Assembly (NCBI GenBank): GCA_039923495.1 | Contig: JBDTCO010000087.1 | Location: 1 to 64,000, forward strand | Length of the DNA stretch: 64,000 bases | Direction of reading: 5' to 3' | Origin: JBDTCO01 sp039923495 | GTDB lineage: Bacteria; Myxococcota_A; Polyangia; Palsa-1104 | In this document: positions 1-10,017 of the stretch, in pieces | Position numbering within the stretch: position 1 is the stretch's first letter | How the letters are laid out: each line of letters begins with the position of its first letter | Notes under the pieces: model-generated | What the model saw: the letters and a program-made list of their open reading frames with translations, nothing else | The model's database searches: none | Told to the model about the DNA's origin: nothing | Program-made: the position numbers and the translations under genes

Positions 1-111
1 GCCCCGGGCCCCACGCCCATCGCGTGTCCCGCGATCGCCTGCGCCAACCTGACCTGCACCAAGGGCCTCGCCAGCGATAGCTCGGGCTGCCCGACCTGCG
101 CCTGCAACTAG
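1..111 (+). CDS. C-terminal end of a Cys-rich (antistasin-like) secreted protein, partial
   Basis: Only the last 36 codons are in the window, ending with TAG at 109-111. The tail holds six cysteines spaced C-x4-C-x4-C-x10-C-x2-C-x-C, with the ending 'DSSGCPTCACN'. That resembles antistasin-type cysteine modules, which occur in extracellular proteins. The start, any signal peptide and the rest of the protein lie upstream, so the function cannot be named. The convergent gene on the minus strand ends 4 nt further on. Confidence 0.6.
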   Translation, partial: APGPTPIACPAIACANLTCTKGLASDSSGCPTCACN

Positions 112-115
112 GCGC

Positions 116-832
116 CTACGTCGTGCGCTTCTTCACCTCGAGCTCGACCTGCTGCACGAGCTTCGGGTAGGCCGTGATGAGCGAGCGCCACGCCACCTCG
201 CCGAAGAGGTGGCGGAAGCGCTCGATCTGCGTCGCGTCGGACGGATCCCTCAGCCAGGCGCGCAGGAGCTTCGCGAGGCCGTGGCTGTCGTCGGCGGTAC
301 CGGTGCCTCCGCGCTTGGTGGTGACGTCGAGCCGATGCGGCTCGTTGAGGGTCATCGATGAGTCGACGCCGGCGCGGGGCATGTCGGCGACCGGACAGAG
401 CTCGACGTCGGCGACGCCGAGCTGGCCTTGCCAGTCGAGCAGGCCGAGCGGGGCGCGACGCAGGAACGGATCCACGACGGCCTTCATCATGCGGCCATCG
501 GAGAACTGCACGGGATAGAGCGGGGCGGCGTGCCAGAGCTCGCTCATGTCGTCCTTCGCCGTGATGCGCGCAACGACGAAGGTATCGGGCTTGGGGATCT
601 CGAGGCTCGCGAGCACGTCGAGCATGCGATGCGCGCGCGCGACGGCGTCCTGCCGCGTCGCAGGGAGCGCGCTGCGACCCCCCTTGAGCGCTTCATCGAC
701 GAGGCCAGCCTCCTGGATCGCGTCGAACGCAGCGATGGGAAGCGCGATGCCCGACAGCGTGGGATGGGCCGCGACGCTCACCTTCGCGCCGACGGTCGGT
801 CTGTGCTTGGGGTCGTCCGTCGGCGGCGTCAT
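116..832 (-). CDS. hypothetical protein, 238 aa
   Basis: I do not recognise this protein. I chose the ATG at 832, preceded by GGAG about 10 nt upstream; longer readings of the same frame run into the upstream gene on the same strand and look like shadow sequence. There is no signal peptide or membrane segment, so it is probably cytoplasmic. The N-terminal 25 residues are rich in Pro, Lys and Asp, followed by a helical stretch around 'RMLDVLASLEIPKPDTF'. It lies 91 nt downstream of the secreted protein at 924-1571 and may be transcribed with it. Coding is supported by consistent third-position GC and a full-length frame. Confidence 0.6.
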   Translation of the reverse strand: MTPPTDDPKHRPTVGAKVSVAAHPTLSGIALPIAAFDAIQEAGLVDEALKGGRSALPATRQDAVARAHRMLDVLASLEIPKPDTFVVARITAKDDMSELWHAAPLYPVQFSDGRMMKAVVDPFLRRAPLGLLDWQGQLGVADVELCPVADMPRAGVDSSMTLNEPHRLDVTTKRGGTGTADDSHGLAKLLRAWLRDPSDATQIERFRHLFGEVAWRSLITAYPKLVQQVELEVKKRTT

Positions 833-923
833 CCGAGTCCTACTCCGGTGGGCATGTACCGCGATGTACGCCGGGATGACTCGATCCTTCCGCCTTGCGG
901 TCGGCTCGTGAAAGGCGAGGCAG

Positions 924-1571
924 CTAGCCCTCCGACACGGCCGACAGGCCCGTGAGGGTAGAGCCGCGCACGTCGAGGCGCATCCAGTGGCCGCCAATCT
1001 TCCCCAGATCGAACGTATAGCCGACATCGCTCCGCTTCACGAGCGCCGAGAACGCGCGCGCACCGCCCGCGATGTGCCAGGCGCGCCCGTGGAGCTCGAG
1101 ACCGCGCGTGGTCGACTCGGTACGGTCCAGCATGACGCCGTGCTGCCCGGCGACGATCATCGACTCCTGCGTGCTCTCGTTGCGGTACTCGACCTTCACG
1201 CGGCCGCGACGATCCGCGAGCAGGCTGACCTGCGTCATCGCGCCCTTGGCGGACGGGATGCGGGCAACGGGCCACAGCGTGCCGGCGCGCACGTGCAGGC
1301 GCTGCGTGGTGATGGAGGCGGGGTTGTCCTGCCCGTAGAGCTCGAGGTGCACCGCGATGCGCTCCGACGGCGGGAGCACGGAGGCGTGCACGATGTTCAC
1401 GTCGGCCACCAGCGGCAGGAGGTGGGGCTCGATGTACAGGCGGCGCGGCTCGACCTGGAGCGCGCGGGCACGCCGCTCGGGGCCCACGACCGCCTTGCCG
1501 GCAAAGGCAGGAGCGGCCGCCTGGGCGGCGACGGAGTTGGCAACCAGCATGAGGAAGACTCGGTAACGCAT
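924..1571 (-). CDS. secreted hypothetical protein, 215 aa
   Basis: The protein begins with a Sec-type signal peptide (charged 'MRYR', hydrophobic 'VFLMLVANSVAAQAAAPAFA', probable cleavage after AFA), so the mature ~190 residues are likely periplasmic or surface-exposed. The rest looks beta-rich ('RLYIEPHLLPLVADVNIVHASV', split across about residues 44-65) with no motif I recognise. It carries no lipobox. Start: ATG at 1571. No strong ribosome binding site is visible upstream. It is followed on the same strand by the 238-aa unknown gene. Confidence 0.6.
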   Translation of the reverse strand: MRYRVFLMLVANSVAAQAAAPAFAGKAVVGPERRARALQVEPRRLYIEPHLLPLVADVNIVHASVLPPSERIAVHLELYGQDNPASITTQRLHVRAGTLWPVARIPSAKGAMTQVSLLADRRGRVKVEYRNESTQESMIVAGQHGVMLDRTESTTRGLELHGRAWHIAGGARAFSALVKRSDVGYTFDLGKIGGHWMRLDVRGSTLTGLSAVSEG

Positions 1572-1730
1572 CTGGTCCAGTGAAGAGCAACCGATGTGCC
1601 GCGCGGTGTTCGTGAAGTGCCGCGGGGTTGGCCCTCCGGAAGGGGACCGAAAGGGAGTACTCGAGCGCCGCCGGGGGTCAGCTCACCCAGGCGTGCACCC
1701 GCCGTGCGATCCGATGTGGGAGAGGGTGGT

Positions 1731-2954
<1,224 letters not shown>

Positions 2955-3014
2955 GGTGAGACCTCTTGCTGTGGTTGGACTTACGCACCGCGGCATGGGC
3001 CGCGAAGCGGACGC

Positions 3015-3042
3015 ATCCTAACCAGCGAGCCCGAATTTGCAA
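3015..3042 (-). promoter_or_regulatory. sigma70-like promoter for icd
   Basis: On the minus strand, TTGCAA (3042-3037) and TAGGAT (3020-3015) are separated by 16 nt. Transcription would start near 3008, about 54 nt before the icd ATG, which has its own AGAGG site. The rest of the 227-nt gap to the divergent kinase shows nothing else that I can call with confidence. Confidence 0.5.
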
Positions 3043-3181
3043 TCCGTCGCTGGGTACGAAGTCGCACCGGGCACGCCAGGCGCCGGGACGACTGACCCGA
3101 CCGGTGCAGATGTAGGTATCAATCTTCACTAGTTACGTCGCGCCGCCCGTGGCATACCCATTGAATCTCCTCGGAGACATG

Positions 3182-4852
3182 ATGGGCAATCCCACCGATC
3201 GCAGCCCTCCGGGCAAGAGCCCCGACGCGAACGTGGGCGGGACGGCGATCGACGTCATCGACCGCTACCAGATCGTCGCGCGCCTCGGCAAAGGTGGGAT
3301 GGCCGAGGTGTTCCGCGCAAAGCTGCAGGGCATCGGCGGGTTCGAGCGCGACGTCGCGCTCAAGGTGCTGCTCCCCAACTTCGCGTCGGAGCCCGAGTTC
3401 GTCGAGATGCTCCTCGACGAGGCCCGCATCGCCGGTGCCATCGATCATCCGAACGTCCTTCAGGTGCTCGATGTCGGACGTCGCGCCGAGATCTTCTATC
3501 TCGTCATGGAGTACGTCGACGGCAAGGATCTGCGCTCGATCGCGAAGAGCATCCCCGGCGGCCGCATCCCGCTCGGCATGGCGCTCTACGTGATCTCGGA
3601 GGTGCTGCGCGGCCTCGACGCCGTGCACACCGCCACTGACGAGCGTGGCCAGCCGCGCAACATCGTCCACCGCGACATCTCGCCCGGCAACGTGATGGTC
3701 GAGCGCCGCGGCTTCGTGAAGCTCGGCGACTTCGGCATCGCGCACGCGTCGGGTCGGATCACGCGGACGCGCGTTGGTGCCATCAAGGGCAAGAGCCGGT
3801 ACATGGCGCCCGAGCAGCTCGCGGGCACCATCGTCGATGGTCGCGCGGATCTCTACGCTGTCGGGGTCACGCTCTTCGAGGCCATCCTCGGCGACTTCGC
3901 GCGCGGCTCTTCACGTCCCACCATCTACGGTCCGATGTTCACGTGGCCTGATCGCCTGCCCGACGGCGCCGTGCCCGCCGACGTCGAGTCGATCCTGCGT
4001 CGCGCGATCACCGAGACGCCCGAGCTTCGCTATCGCGACGCAGTCGAGTTCCGCGATGACCTCGAGCTCGCGCTGCATCACTGGGCGCCCGGTTACAACG
4101 CGGACACGCTCGCGCGGGAGCTCAAGCGCCTCGGCGCGGACATGGTCGTCGCCGGCAACCGGCCCGACAACGACTCGACGAGGCCCGTCGAGAAGCAGGA
4201 GCCGATCGGCGTACGCCCCGCCAAGTGGCGTGGCATGGCCACCGCCGAGCACGAGCTCCCGACCGACGGTACGCTCCCCACGGGCACGTCCGCGTCGGCG
4301 CTCACGCCGATCCAGCGGCTCGTCGAGCTCACGCCGAGCGTCGCGGTCCCCGCGCTCCCGCGCAAGGCGTCGCTGCCGGGCCTCGCGCCCGTGACGTCGC
4401 CTGGCATCCAGGCGGAGCTCCGCGGCAGCGCGGTCTCCATCGACCACTTCGGACACGCGCAGCACAGCCGGCAGGAGCGTCGCCTCGACAAGCGCCTCGG
4501 CTGGGGCTTCGTCATCGGCGGGCTCGCGCTCGTGACCGTCATCGTCGTGTACATCGTCGCAGGCATGGGCTCCGCGTCGCTACCGCCCGTCGATGAGCCG
4601 CACGTGGTTCCGGCGGCGGTCGCGACCGTGCCGCACACCGTGCCGCTGCCGACGCTCGGTGCCGTCGACGTGCGCGGTCCAGCCGGCGCAGAGGTCATCA
4701 TCGCGGGCACGAGCTACGGCGTCGCGCCCGTGCGCATCGAGCTGGCGCCCGGCGAGTACGTCATCCAGACGCGCACGCGCTCGGGAAAGAAGCACCACAC
4801 CCTGAGTCGCGCCGCGCACGTCGTGGCGGGCCGGACCACGCCCGTGCGGTAG
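3182..4852 (+). CDS. Ser/Thr protein kinase with one TM helix and PEGA-like periplasmic tail
   Basis: Hanks-type kinase of 556 aa. The kinase domain (about residues 28-300) has the P-loop 'GKGGMAEVF', the ATP lysine in 'VALKVL', the catalytic loop 'HRDISPGN' (about residue 163), DFG and APE. The loop carries Ser where most Ser/Thr kinases have Lys, a variant common in myxobacterial kinases. A juxtamembrane linker leads to a TM helix at about 441-463 ('WGFVIGGLALVTVIVVYIVA'), then a short extracytoplasmic PEGA-like module ('VDVRGPAGAEVIIAGTSYG'). It probably senses something in the envelope and phosphorylates cytoplasmic targets. GGAG at 3173-3176 favours the ATG at 3182 over the adjacent ATG at 3179 or a GTG at 3149. 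It is divergent from icd. Confidence 0.93.
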   Translation: MGNPTDRSPPGKSPDANVGGTAIDVIDRYQIVARLGKGGMAEVFRAKLQGIGGFERDVALKVLLPNFASEPEFVEMLLDEARIAGAIDHPNVLQVLDVGRRAEIFYLVMEYVDGKDLRSIAKSIPGGRIPLGMALYVISEVLRGLDAVHTATDERGQPRNIVHRDISPGNVMVERRGFVKLGDFGIAHASGRITRTRVGAIKGKSRYMAPEQLAGTIVDGRADLYAVGVTLFEAILGDFARGSSRPTIYGPMFTWPDRLPDGAVPADVESILRRAITETPELRYRDAVEFRDDLELALHHWAPGYNADTLARELKRLGADMVVAGNRPDNDSTRPVEKQEPIGVRPAKWRGMATAEHELPTDGTLPTGTSASALTPIQRLVELTPSVAVPALPRKASLPGLAPVTSPGIQAELRGSAVSIDHFGHAQHSRQERRLDKRLGWGFVIGGLALVTVIVVYIVAGMGSASLPPVDEPHVVPAAVATVPHTVPLPTLGAVDVRGPAGAEVIIAGTSYGVAPVRIELAPGEYVIQTRTRSGKKHHTLSRAAHVVAGRTTPVR

Positions 4853-4866
4853 CGCCGCTGAAGTGA

Positions 4867-5814
4867 CTAATCGCTCCAGCCGAGGTGCTCGCTCGCGTAG
4901 GCGGTGTTCGTGAGGTTCACCGCGGGATCGCGGAGGTTGGTCGCTTCGAGATCCGAGAACTGGTTGCCGTGCTGCACCTCGAAGACGATCCTGTCGTCGA
5001 CGACGGTGAGCGCGACGATGCCACCCATGTCGGCCGCGTGCTGCGTGCCATCCGGCTCGATGATCCACATGTCGCCGGGTGGGTAGAGGTCGTCGACGTC
5101 GCGCGAGTCGACGACGAGGTAGACGACCCGGCCATCGGGCAGCGCGCTCGGCGTGATGGCGCGATACGGCGCATCGACGTACGCGAGCTGCGTCGGCTCG
5201 GAGCTCGAGTCGGGCATGTCGACGTCGAGCGAGACGACCGCCGATCCCGACGCATCGGAGATCACGGCCACGATGCGACCCTCGCCGTATGCCGCTGGAT
5301 CGGAGATTCGCGCCGTGCGCTCGGTGTGCATGATGGCGGGCGCGGGATCGTCGACGTCGATGCGCTCGATCACGCTGTACGTCGGGACGTACGGCGTGGC
5401 GGTGAGGATCAGGCGCGACGCACCTTGTACCGAGACACCGCAGAGTGCGTCGTTGATGCTGACGTCGCTGCGCGCGAGCCGCAGCAGGCGATCGTCCGCC
5501 TGGTAATAGGGGTAGATCGAGCCCGAGTCGTCGCCGAGGACGATCGCGCGACCGTCGGGCAGCCGGCGCGGCCAGCCTGCGCGTGCGCGGTTGTCGCCGA
5601 CGAGGCCGAGCGAACTTCGCCGCGTGCCGTCGAGCCGCACCGAGTAAAGCTCGTTGTGCACGAGGAAGAGCGCCTCGGGCTGCTCCGCGGAGAAGGATCC
5701 GGGGACCTCGCCCGGGCTGCTGCACGCGGTGAGCGCACAAGCCAAGAGAGCGACCAGCGTGCCCCATCGGGCCATCCGAGCATGCTGCCGAGCCCCGCTG
5801 CCGTGGTCGTCCAT
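4867..5814 (-). CDS. lipoprotein with WD/TolB-like repeat character, 315 aa
   Basis: Predicted lipoprotein: the signal peptide ends in a lipobox 'LTAC', followed by 'SSPGEVPGS'. The mature part alternates short beta strands with 'LPDGR' turns ('RRLPDGRAIVL', 'SALPDGRVVYLVV'), as in TolB- or WD-like propellers, but I cannot count clear blades and the substrate is unknown. I chose the ATG at 5814 because a G-rich stretch precedes it; an ATG at 5775 would give a more ordinary signal-peptide length but has no ribosome binding site. The gene is convergent with the kinase at 3182 (14 nt between stops). Confidence 0.7.
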   Translation of the reverse strand: MDDHGSGARQHARMARWGTLVALLACALTACSSPGEVPGSFSAEQPEALFLVHNELYSVRLDGTRRSSLGLVGDNRARAGWPRRLPDGRAIVLGDDSGSIYPYYQADDRLLRLARSDVSINDALCGVSVQGASRLILTATPYVPTYSVIERIDVDDPAPAIMHTERTARISDPAAYGEGRIVAVISDASGSAVVSLDVDMPDSSSEPTQLAYVDAPYRAITPSALPDGRVVYLVVDSRDVDDLYPPGDMWIIEPDGTQHAADMGGIVALTVVDDRIVFEVQHGNQFSDLEATNLRDPAVNLTNTAYASEHLGWSD

Positions 5815-5948
5815 GACGCCCCCCGTTCGATTGGTAGTGCCGGGCCGTTGCTCTCGCAAGCATTGCGAGCGTGGATCGGACCCGGCTGGCGAGGCAGAGA
5901 TGTGGGGGAATCTCGCACCGGCACGAAGGCCGTGATATTTCGAGGGTC

Positions 5949-7061
5949 ATGCGATCGACTGTTGTCGGGGTTGTGTTGTTCGGATTGGTGGTCGGTGGTG
6001 CCGTCGGTGCGGCACCACGCCACGCTGTCGCGAAGACGCCGAGGCCGGTGACCGCGCAGGTGAAGCCGCCCGTGCCGCGTGCGAGCTTCGCCGACGCCTT
6101 CGATCAGGCGGACGAGGTCACCGATCTGACGCGCCTCGTGGACCCGCTCTTCGACACGTGCGACCCGAGCGACGCGCTCAGCCACCGTCAGTGCGAAGGT
6201 GAGCGCGAGTTCCTCGAGACCGAGACGCGCAAGAAGACGTTCGTCATGACGGGTGATCCCGCGTCGATCGCGGTGAGCCCCTTCGACGCCGTGCAGAAGT
6301 CCGTCGATCTGGACATCCAGGGTTGTCTCGCATGCGTGCACCCGCTCTCGCTCGGCGACGGCAAGGGCGGTCACGTGGAGCGCTTCGTCACCACCCAGCC
6401 GCCGCGCGCGGTCAAGAACGGTCGCGCGCTCGGCGTCGACGTCGGCACGCTCTCGCTCGAGCTCCCGACGAAGGATGCCGAGGTCGCCTGGAAGAAGCGC
6501 GAGAAGAAGGCCGTGCCGCGCCTCCGCACGCAGTTCGTGTTTCGCTTCGGCCCGACGTGGACGTCGGGTGGCTACACCGGCGTCTCGTTCGTGCCACTCG
6601 CGTATCGCGTCGTCGACGCGTGCTCGGGCGAGGTGATGGCGACCTCACCCGCGGTCGCGAGCGGCGCCCCCGTCGCGAAGGTGGAGGCACCGCTCCCGCT
6701 CGCCCCCGGCGACGACCTTGTCTGCCCCTCGGCCGAGGAGCAGCTGACCGCAGCGGAGCGCGCTGCGAAGGAAGCGCTCCTGCACCTGCCGCAGCAGCTC
6801 GGCCGCGCGCAGATCGAAAAAGGCCTCGCCACCGTGCAGCCGCGCATCAAGAGGTGTCACGAGGAGTACGACGAGACCGGCATGGTCGGAGTCACGCTCG
6901 TCCTAGACGGCACCACCGGCAAGGCGCGCGAGGTCGACGTCGCGCCGCCCTTCGACACCACCCCGGCCGGGATCTGCGTGCGCACCGTCCTCAAGGCCGC
7001 GCAGTTCTCGCGCTTCAAGAACGAAGTGCAGGAGCTGAAGCTCTCCATCCCGCTCCGCTGA
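5949..7061 (+). CDS. secreted protein with AgmX/PglI-type C-terminal domain, 370 aa
   Basis: An N-terminal signal peptide ('STVVGVVLFGLVVGGAVGAA') leads into a ~250-residue region with paired cysteines ('DIQGCLACVHPL'). The last ~85 residues ('IKRCHEEYDETGMVGVTLVL ... GICVRTVLKAAQFSRFK') match the AgmX/PglI or TonB-like C-terminal module widespread in Myxococcota: a Cys before the first strand, a second Cys later, and a final 'F-x-R-F' strand. In that family the module sits in envelope proteins, some linked to gliding; the role here is unknown. Start: ATG at 5949, preceded by GAGG. The frame extends 26 codons upstream but without a ribosome binding site. Confidence 0.72.
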   Translation: MRSTVVGVVLFGLVVGGAVGAAPRHAVAKTPRPVTAQVKPPVPRASFADAFDQADEVTDLTRLVDPLFDTCDPSDALSHRQCEGEREFLETETRKKTFVMTGDPASIAVSPFDAVQKSVDLDIQGCLACVHPLSLGDGKGGHVERFVTTQPPRAVKNGRALGVDVGTLSLELPTKDAEVAWKKREKKAVPRLRTQFVFRFGPTWTSGGYTGVSFVPLAYRVVDACSGEVMATSPAVASGAPVAKVEAPLPLAPGDDLVCPSAEEQLTAAERAAKEALLHLPQQLGRAQIEKGLATVQPRIKRCHEEYDETGMVGVTLVLDGTTGKAREVDVAPPFDTTPAGICVRTVLKAAQFSRFKNEVQELKLSIPLR

Positions 7062-7075
7062 GCACCGCCGCGGTA

Positions 7076-9019
7076 TCAGTCGCGTCGACGAGAGAAGCGC
7101 GCACCGAGCAACCCGAGGCCCACGGCAACGAGGCCCCCGACGACCAGACCGGCCTGCTCGCCTTCGAGGGTGCCGAGGACGAGGGCGGGGAGCGCGACGA
7201 CGAGGAGGATGGCGACGACGACGTCCTGGCGTGCGCCGCCGCGTCGGGTGGTGACGATGCCGGCGACGACGCTGCCGATGATGCCGAGGACGAAGAGCAC
7301 CGTGCCGGTGGCAAAGGCGTCGTCGGCAGACGCGTCGCTGGTCATGTGGGCGAGGAGCCGAAGGCCGACCTGTACGCGTTGACCACCGCCCGTGACGAGG
7401 AGGCCGAAGACCAGGATGCCGAGCAGGGCGCCCGCGCCGACGAGGAGCGGGCCGAGGCGCAGCGGCGTGCCAGCCTTGCTGCTGGCGCGGAGCGAGAGCG
7501 CGACGACGATGAGCAGGCACGCCGAGCCGAACCACTCGCCGAGCGTCGCGTAGAGGGTGGACGGCTGGAGGATGGCGACGTCCTCGAGGAGCGTCATCGG
7601 TGCCTGCTCGCCCTCGTCGGGATCGACGGCGTGGGTCTTCGCGTAGACCTTGCCGGTCGCGTCGATGAACGCGGACACGCCGGTGTTCACGGCGCGCACG
7701 AGGTCGGTGCGCAGCTCGATGGCGCGATAGACGGAGAGCGCCATGTGCTCCCACGGCTCGCTGGTGTTGCCGAACCACGCGTCGTTGGTGATGTTGATGA
7801 GGAGGTTGGGCCCGAGCTTGGCGATGCGGCGACCGAAGCTGGGGAAGATGTCCTCGTAGCAGATCATCGGCGCGACCTTCGCGTCGTGCTTCTGGCCGTC
7901 GCGGGTCCACTGCACCGGGAACGTGGCGACCTCGGTACCGCGCGCGAAGTTCGACGTCGCGGGGATGAGGTCCTTGATGAAGCGGAGCTGCTCGTAGAAC
8001 GGGATGTACTCGCCGAAGACCATGAGGATGGTCTTGTCGAACGAGCCGCGGAGCTGGCCGTTGGCATCGAGCAGCAGCGCGGTGTTGTAGGGATACTTCG
8101 TGGTACGGCTCAGCGTGAGCGAGCCGAACAGCACCGGCGTGTGGAAGCCGCGCTGCACGTGGCGCTCGGTGTCGAGCGGCCAGTCCTGCGTCTGATCGCG
8201 AACGAAGAAGTAGGGGTACGACGACTCGGGCCACACGATGAGGTTGGCGCCGCGCTGCTCGAGCTGCGCGGAGAGCTTCTGGTGCGTCTCGAGCTGCGTC
8301 TCGCCGAGCTCGGGTCGCCACTTCTCGTGGATGCCGATGTTGGCCTGCACCACGCCGACCTTGAGCTTGGGTGCAGCAGCGCGCCGCGCCTGCACCTCGT
8401 GGATGCGCACGAAGCCGAACACGACCGTGGCGGCGATGATCGAAAATGCGATCGCCGCGCGACGAACGGCGCGGACCGTCGCGAGCTCGTACAGCGCCGC
8501 CGACGACAGCACGAGCAGGAACGACACGCCGAGCGGTCCTGTCAGCTCCGCGATCTGGATCGCCGGCGGGACCCACGCCTGCGTGATCGCAAGGTACCAG
8601 GGGAAGACGTACGGCACGCACAGCTCGGCCGCGACCCACACCAGCGGCGCGACGAGCGTCACCGGCAGCGCGAGGCGATCGGTGAGGCGACGCGTGACGT
8701 GTGCCCAGATCGCGAACGTGATGCCCTGGTACGTGACCATGAGCGCGAAGATCGGGATCGACGCGAAGATCGGCAGGTGACCGAAGCGGCCCATGAACCC
8801 GACGAGCCAGTAGAAGCCGCCCGCGTTCGCGACGAAGCCGCCGAGCAGACCCCAAACCCACGGCTTCTTCGTCGATACGTGCTGCGTGACCCACAGGAGC
8901 GGCACGCCCGCGAACCACGCGAGCGGCCAGATGTCGAAGCTCGCGCACGCGAGGAAGTAGAGCGTGCCCGACAGCACGCACAGCGCTGCCTTCTGCCAGG
9001 TCTTCGTCAATCCGATCAC
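7076..9019 (-). CDS. lnt: apolipoprotein N-acyltransferase with C-terminal extension
   Basis: Inner-membrane enzyme that adds the third acyl chain to lipoproteins. N-terminal TM helices are followed by a nitrilase-fold domain with the catalytic triad Glu265 ('WPESSYP'), Lys329 ('DKTILMVFGEYIPF') and Cys387 ('MICYEDIFP'), matching E267/K335/C387 of E. coli Lnt. At 647 aa it is about 135 residues longer than the E. coli enzyme; after the usual last TM helix it adds roughly four more hydrophobic segments (about 520-640). Its ATG overlaps the stop of the upstream diacylglycerol-kinase-like gene (ATGA), so the two are translationally coupled. The many lipoproteins in this window are its natural substrates. 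Confidence 0.95.
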   Translation of the reverse strand: MIGLTKTWQKAALCVLSGTLYFLACASFDIWPLAWFAGVPLLWVTQHVSTKKPWVWGLLGGFVANAGGFYWLVGFMGRFGHLPIFASIPIFALMVTYQGITFAIWAHVTRRLTDRLALPVTLVAPLVWVAAELCVPYVFPWYLAITQAWVPPAIQIAELTGPLGVSFLLVLSSAALYELATVRAVRRAAIAFSIIAATVVFGFVRIHEVQARRAAAPKLKVGVVQANIGIHEKWRPELGETQLETHQKLSAQLEQRGANLIVWPESSYPYFFVRDQTQDWPLDTERHVQRGFHTPVLFGSLTLSRTTKYPYNTALLLDANGQLRGSFDKTILMVFGEYIPFYEQLRFIKDLIPATSNFARGTEVATFPVQWTRDGQKHDAKVAPMICYEDIFPSFGRRIAKLGPNLLINITNDAWFGNTSEPWEHMALSVYRAIELRTDLVRAVNTGVSAFIDATGKVYAKTHAVDPDEGEQAPMTLLEDVAILQPSTLYATLGEWFGSACLLIVVALSLRASSKAGTPLRLGPLLVGAGALLGILVFGLLVTGGGQRVQVGLRLLAHMTSDASADDAFATGTVLFVLGIIGSVVAGIVTTRRGGARQDVVVAILLVVALPALVLGTLEGEQAGLVVGGLVAVGLGLLGARFSRRRD

Positions 9020-9960
9020 TGCGGGAGCTCCGGCGCGCGCAGGAGGAGGGCGGCCGGCACGATCTCGAAGCGCGCGGGAAGGCGGCCGGGTTGCTCACCG
9101 TCGACGTCGAGCAGGACCTCGCGGCCGTCGAGCGACTCGGCGTCGAGCGAGCGGACCTTGCCGGTGGAGACCTCGGCGAGATCGACGTGGCGTCCGGAGT
9201 ACAGATCGCGCCCGTCGCGGATGAGGTCCCAGAGGCCCATGTCGCCGAAGCGCACGAGCTCGAGCAGCCCGTCGTGCAGCAGGGCCTCGGGCGCGACCTT
9301 CATGCCGCCGCCGAAGAAGCGCGCGTTGGCGAGCGACACGTTGTAGACGGGCCCGGTCTTCCACTCGCCGTCGTCGACCCGGATGCGCACGGGCGAGTTC
9401 TTGTACGCGAGGCCGGCACGCAGCGTCGCGAGCGCGAACGCGAGCGTGCCGGGGAGCGACTTCTTCGATGCGTTGACGTACTTGTCCACGAGCCCCGCGA
9501 TGCCGAACGACGCGACGTTGATGAAGTAGCGCGTCTTCGGTTCGCCATCGTGCCCGGTGAGGTGGATTCGACCGACATCGATGAGCCGCGGCGCTGCAGC
9601 GGCGAGCGCGCGCGCGGCGAGCACCGGATCGCGCGGCACGCCGATCGATCGGATGAAGTCGCCGCCGGTTCCGAGCGGGATCACGCCGAGCGCGGTCTTG
9701 CAGCGACGCGCTGGATCACGCGCATCGAAGAAGCCGTTCACCACGTCGTTGATGGACCCGTCGCCACCGACGGCGATGACGGTCGCAGCGCCCTCCGTGA
9801 TGGCCTGCCGCGTGAGGCGCTCGCCGTCGCCGGCAGCCTCGGTGAAGCAGTCCTCGAACGGACCGTAGGCCTCCCGCAGGAGCGCGGAGAGCTTGCTCCA
9901 CTTCTTGCCGGTGCGGCCGCCCGCCGAGCTGGGGTTCACGATCACGACGGTGTGCGACAT
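9016..9960 (-). CDS. diacylglycerol/lipid kinase family protein (DagK catalytic domain)
   Basis: 314-aa cytoplasmic lipid kinase of the DagK/YegS/LCB5 family. The signature 'IAVGGDGSINDVVNGF' (about residues 60-75) carries the nucleotide-binding GGDG, and 'LGVIPLGTGGDFIRSIG' gives the second conserved loop. A C-terminal beta domain includes 'NVSLANARFFGGGMKVAPEA', typical of YegS-like proteins. The lipid substrate (diacylglycerol, sphingoid base or other) cannot be told from sequence. It is coupled by ATGA to lnt, which fits a role in envelope lipid turnover. No ribosome binding site precedes the ATG at 9960; a TATGCT hexamer ends 9 nt upstream, so a leaderless or near-leaderless mRNA is likely. 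Confidence 0.88.
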   Translation of the reverse strand: MSHTVVIVNPSSAGGRTGKKWSKLSALLREAYGPFEDCFTEAAGDGERLTRQAITEGAATVIAVGGDGSINDVVNGFFDARDPARRCKTALGVIPLGTGGDFIRSIGVPRDPVLAARALAAAAPRLIDVGRIHLTGHDGEPKTRYFINVASFGIAGLVDKYVNASKKSLPGTLAFALATLRAGLAYKNSPVRIRVDDGEWKTGPVYNVSLANARFFGGGMKVAPEALLHDGLLELVRFGDMGLWDLIRDGRDLYSGRHVDLAEVSTGKVRSLDAESLDGREVLLDVDGEQPGRLPARFEIVPAALLLRAPELPQ

Positions 9961-9969
9961 GGGTCGTGG

Positions 9970-9975
9970 AGCATA
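9970..9975 (-). promoter_or_regulatory. -10 hexamer of putative leaderless promoter for the lipid kinase gene
   Basis: TATGCT on the minus strand, 9 nt before the ATG at 9960. I see no matching -35 at the usual distance. The same hexamer precedes the glycosyltransferase gene (36966-36971). Confidence 0.35.
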
Positions 9976-9980
9976 CATCG

Positions 9981-10011
9981 TTGCCGCGTCGTGGCTGCGC
10001 GGCGATACAAT
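9981..10011 (+). promoter_or_regulatory. putative leaderless promoter for the haem-motif lipoprotein
   Basis: TACAAT (10006-10011) ends 6 nt before the ATG at 10018, so transcription would begin at or next to the start codon. TTGCCG at 9981-9986 is a possible -35 with a long 19-nt spacer. No Shine-Dalgarno sequence is present between the hexamer and the ATG. Confidence 0.45.
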
Positions 10012-10017
10012 GAGTGC

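Noticed and set aside
6323..9346. A 1007-codon plus-strand open frame across the AgmX/PglI gene, lnt and part of the lipid kinase gene
   Set aside because: Shadow of several real genes in other frames, Arg/Asp/Glu-rich, with no domain.
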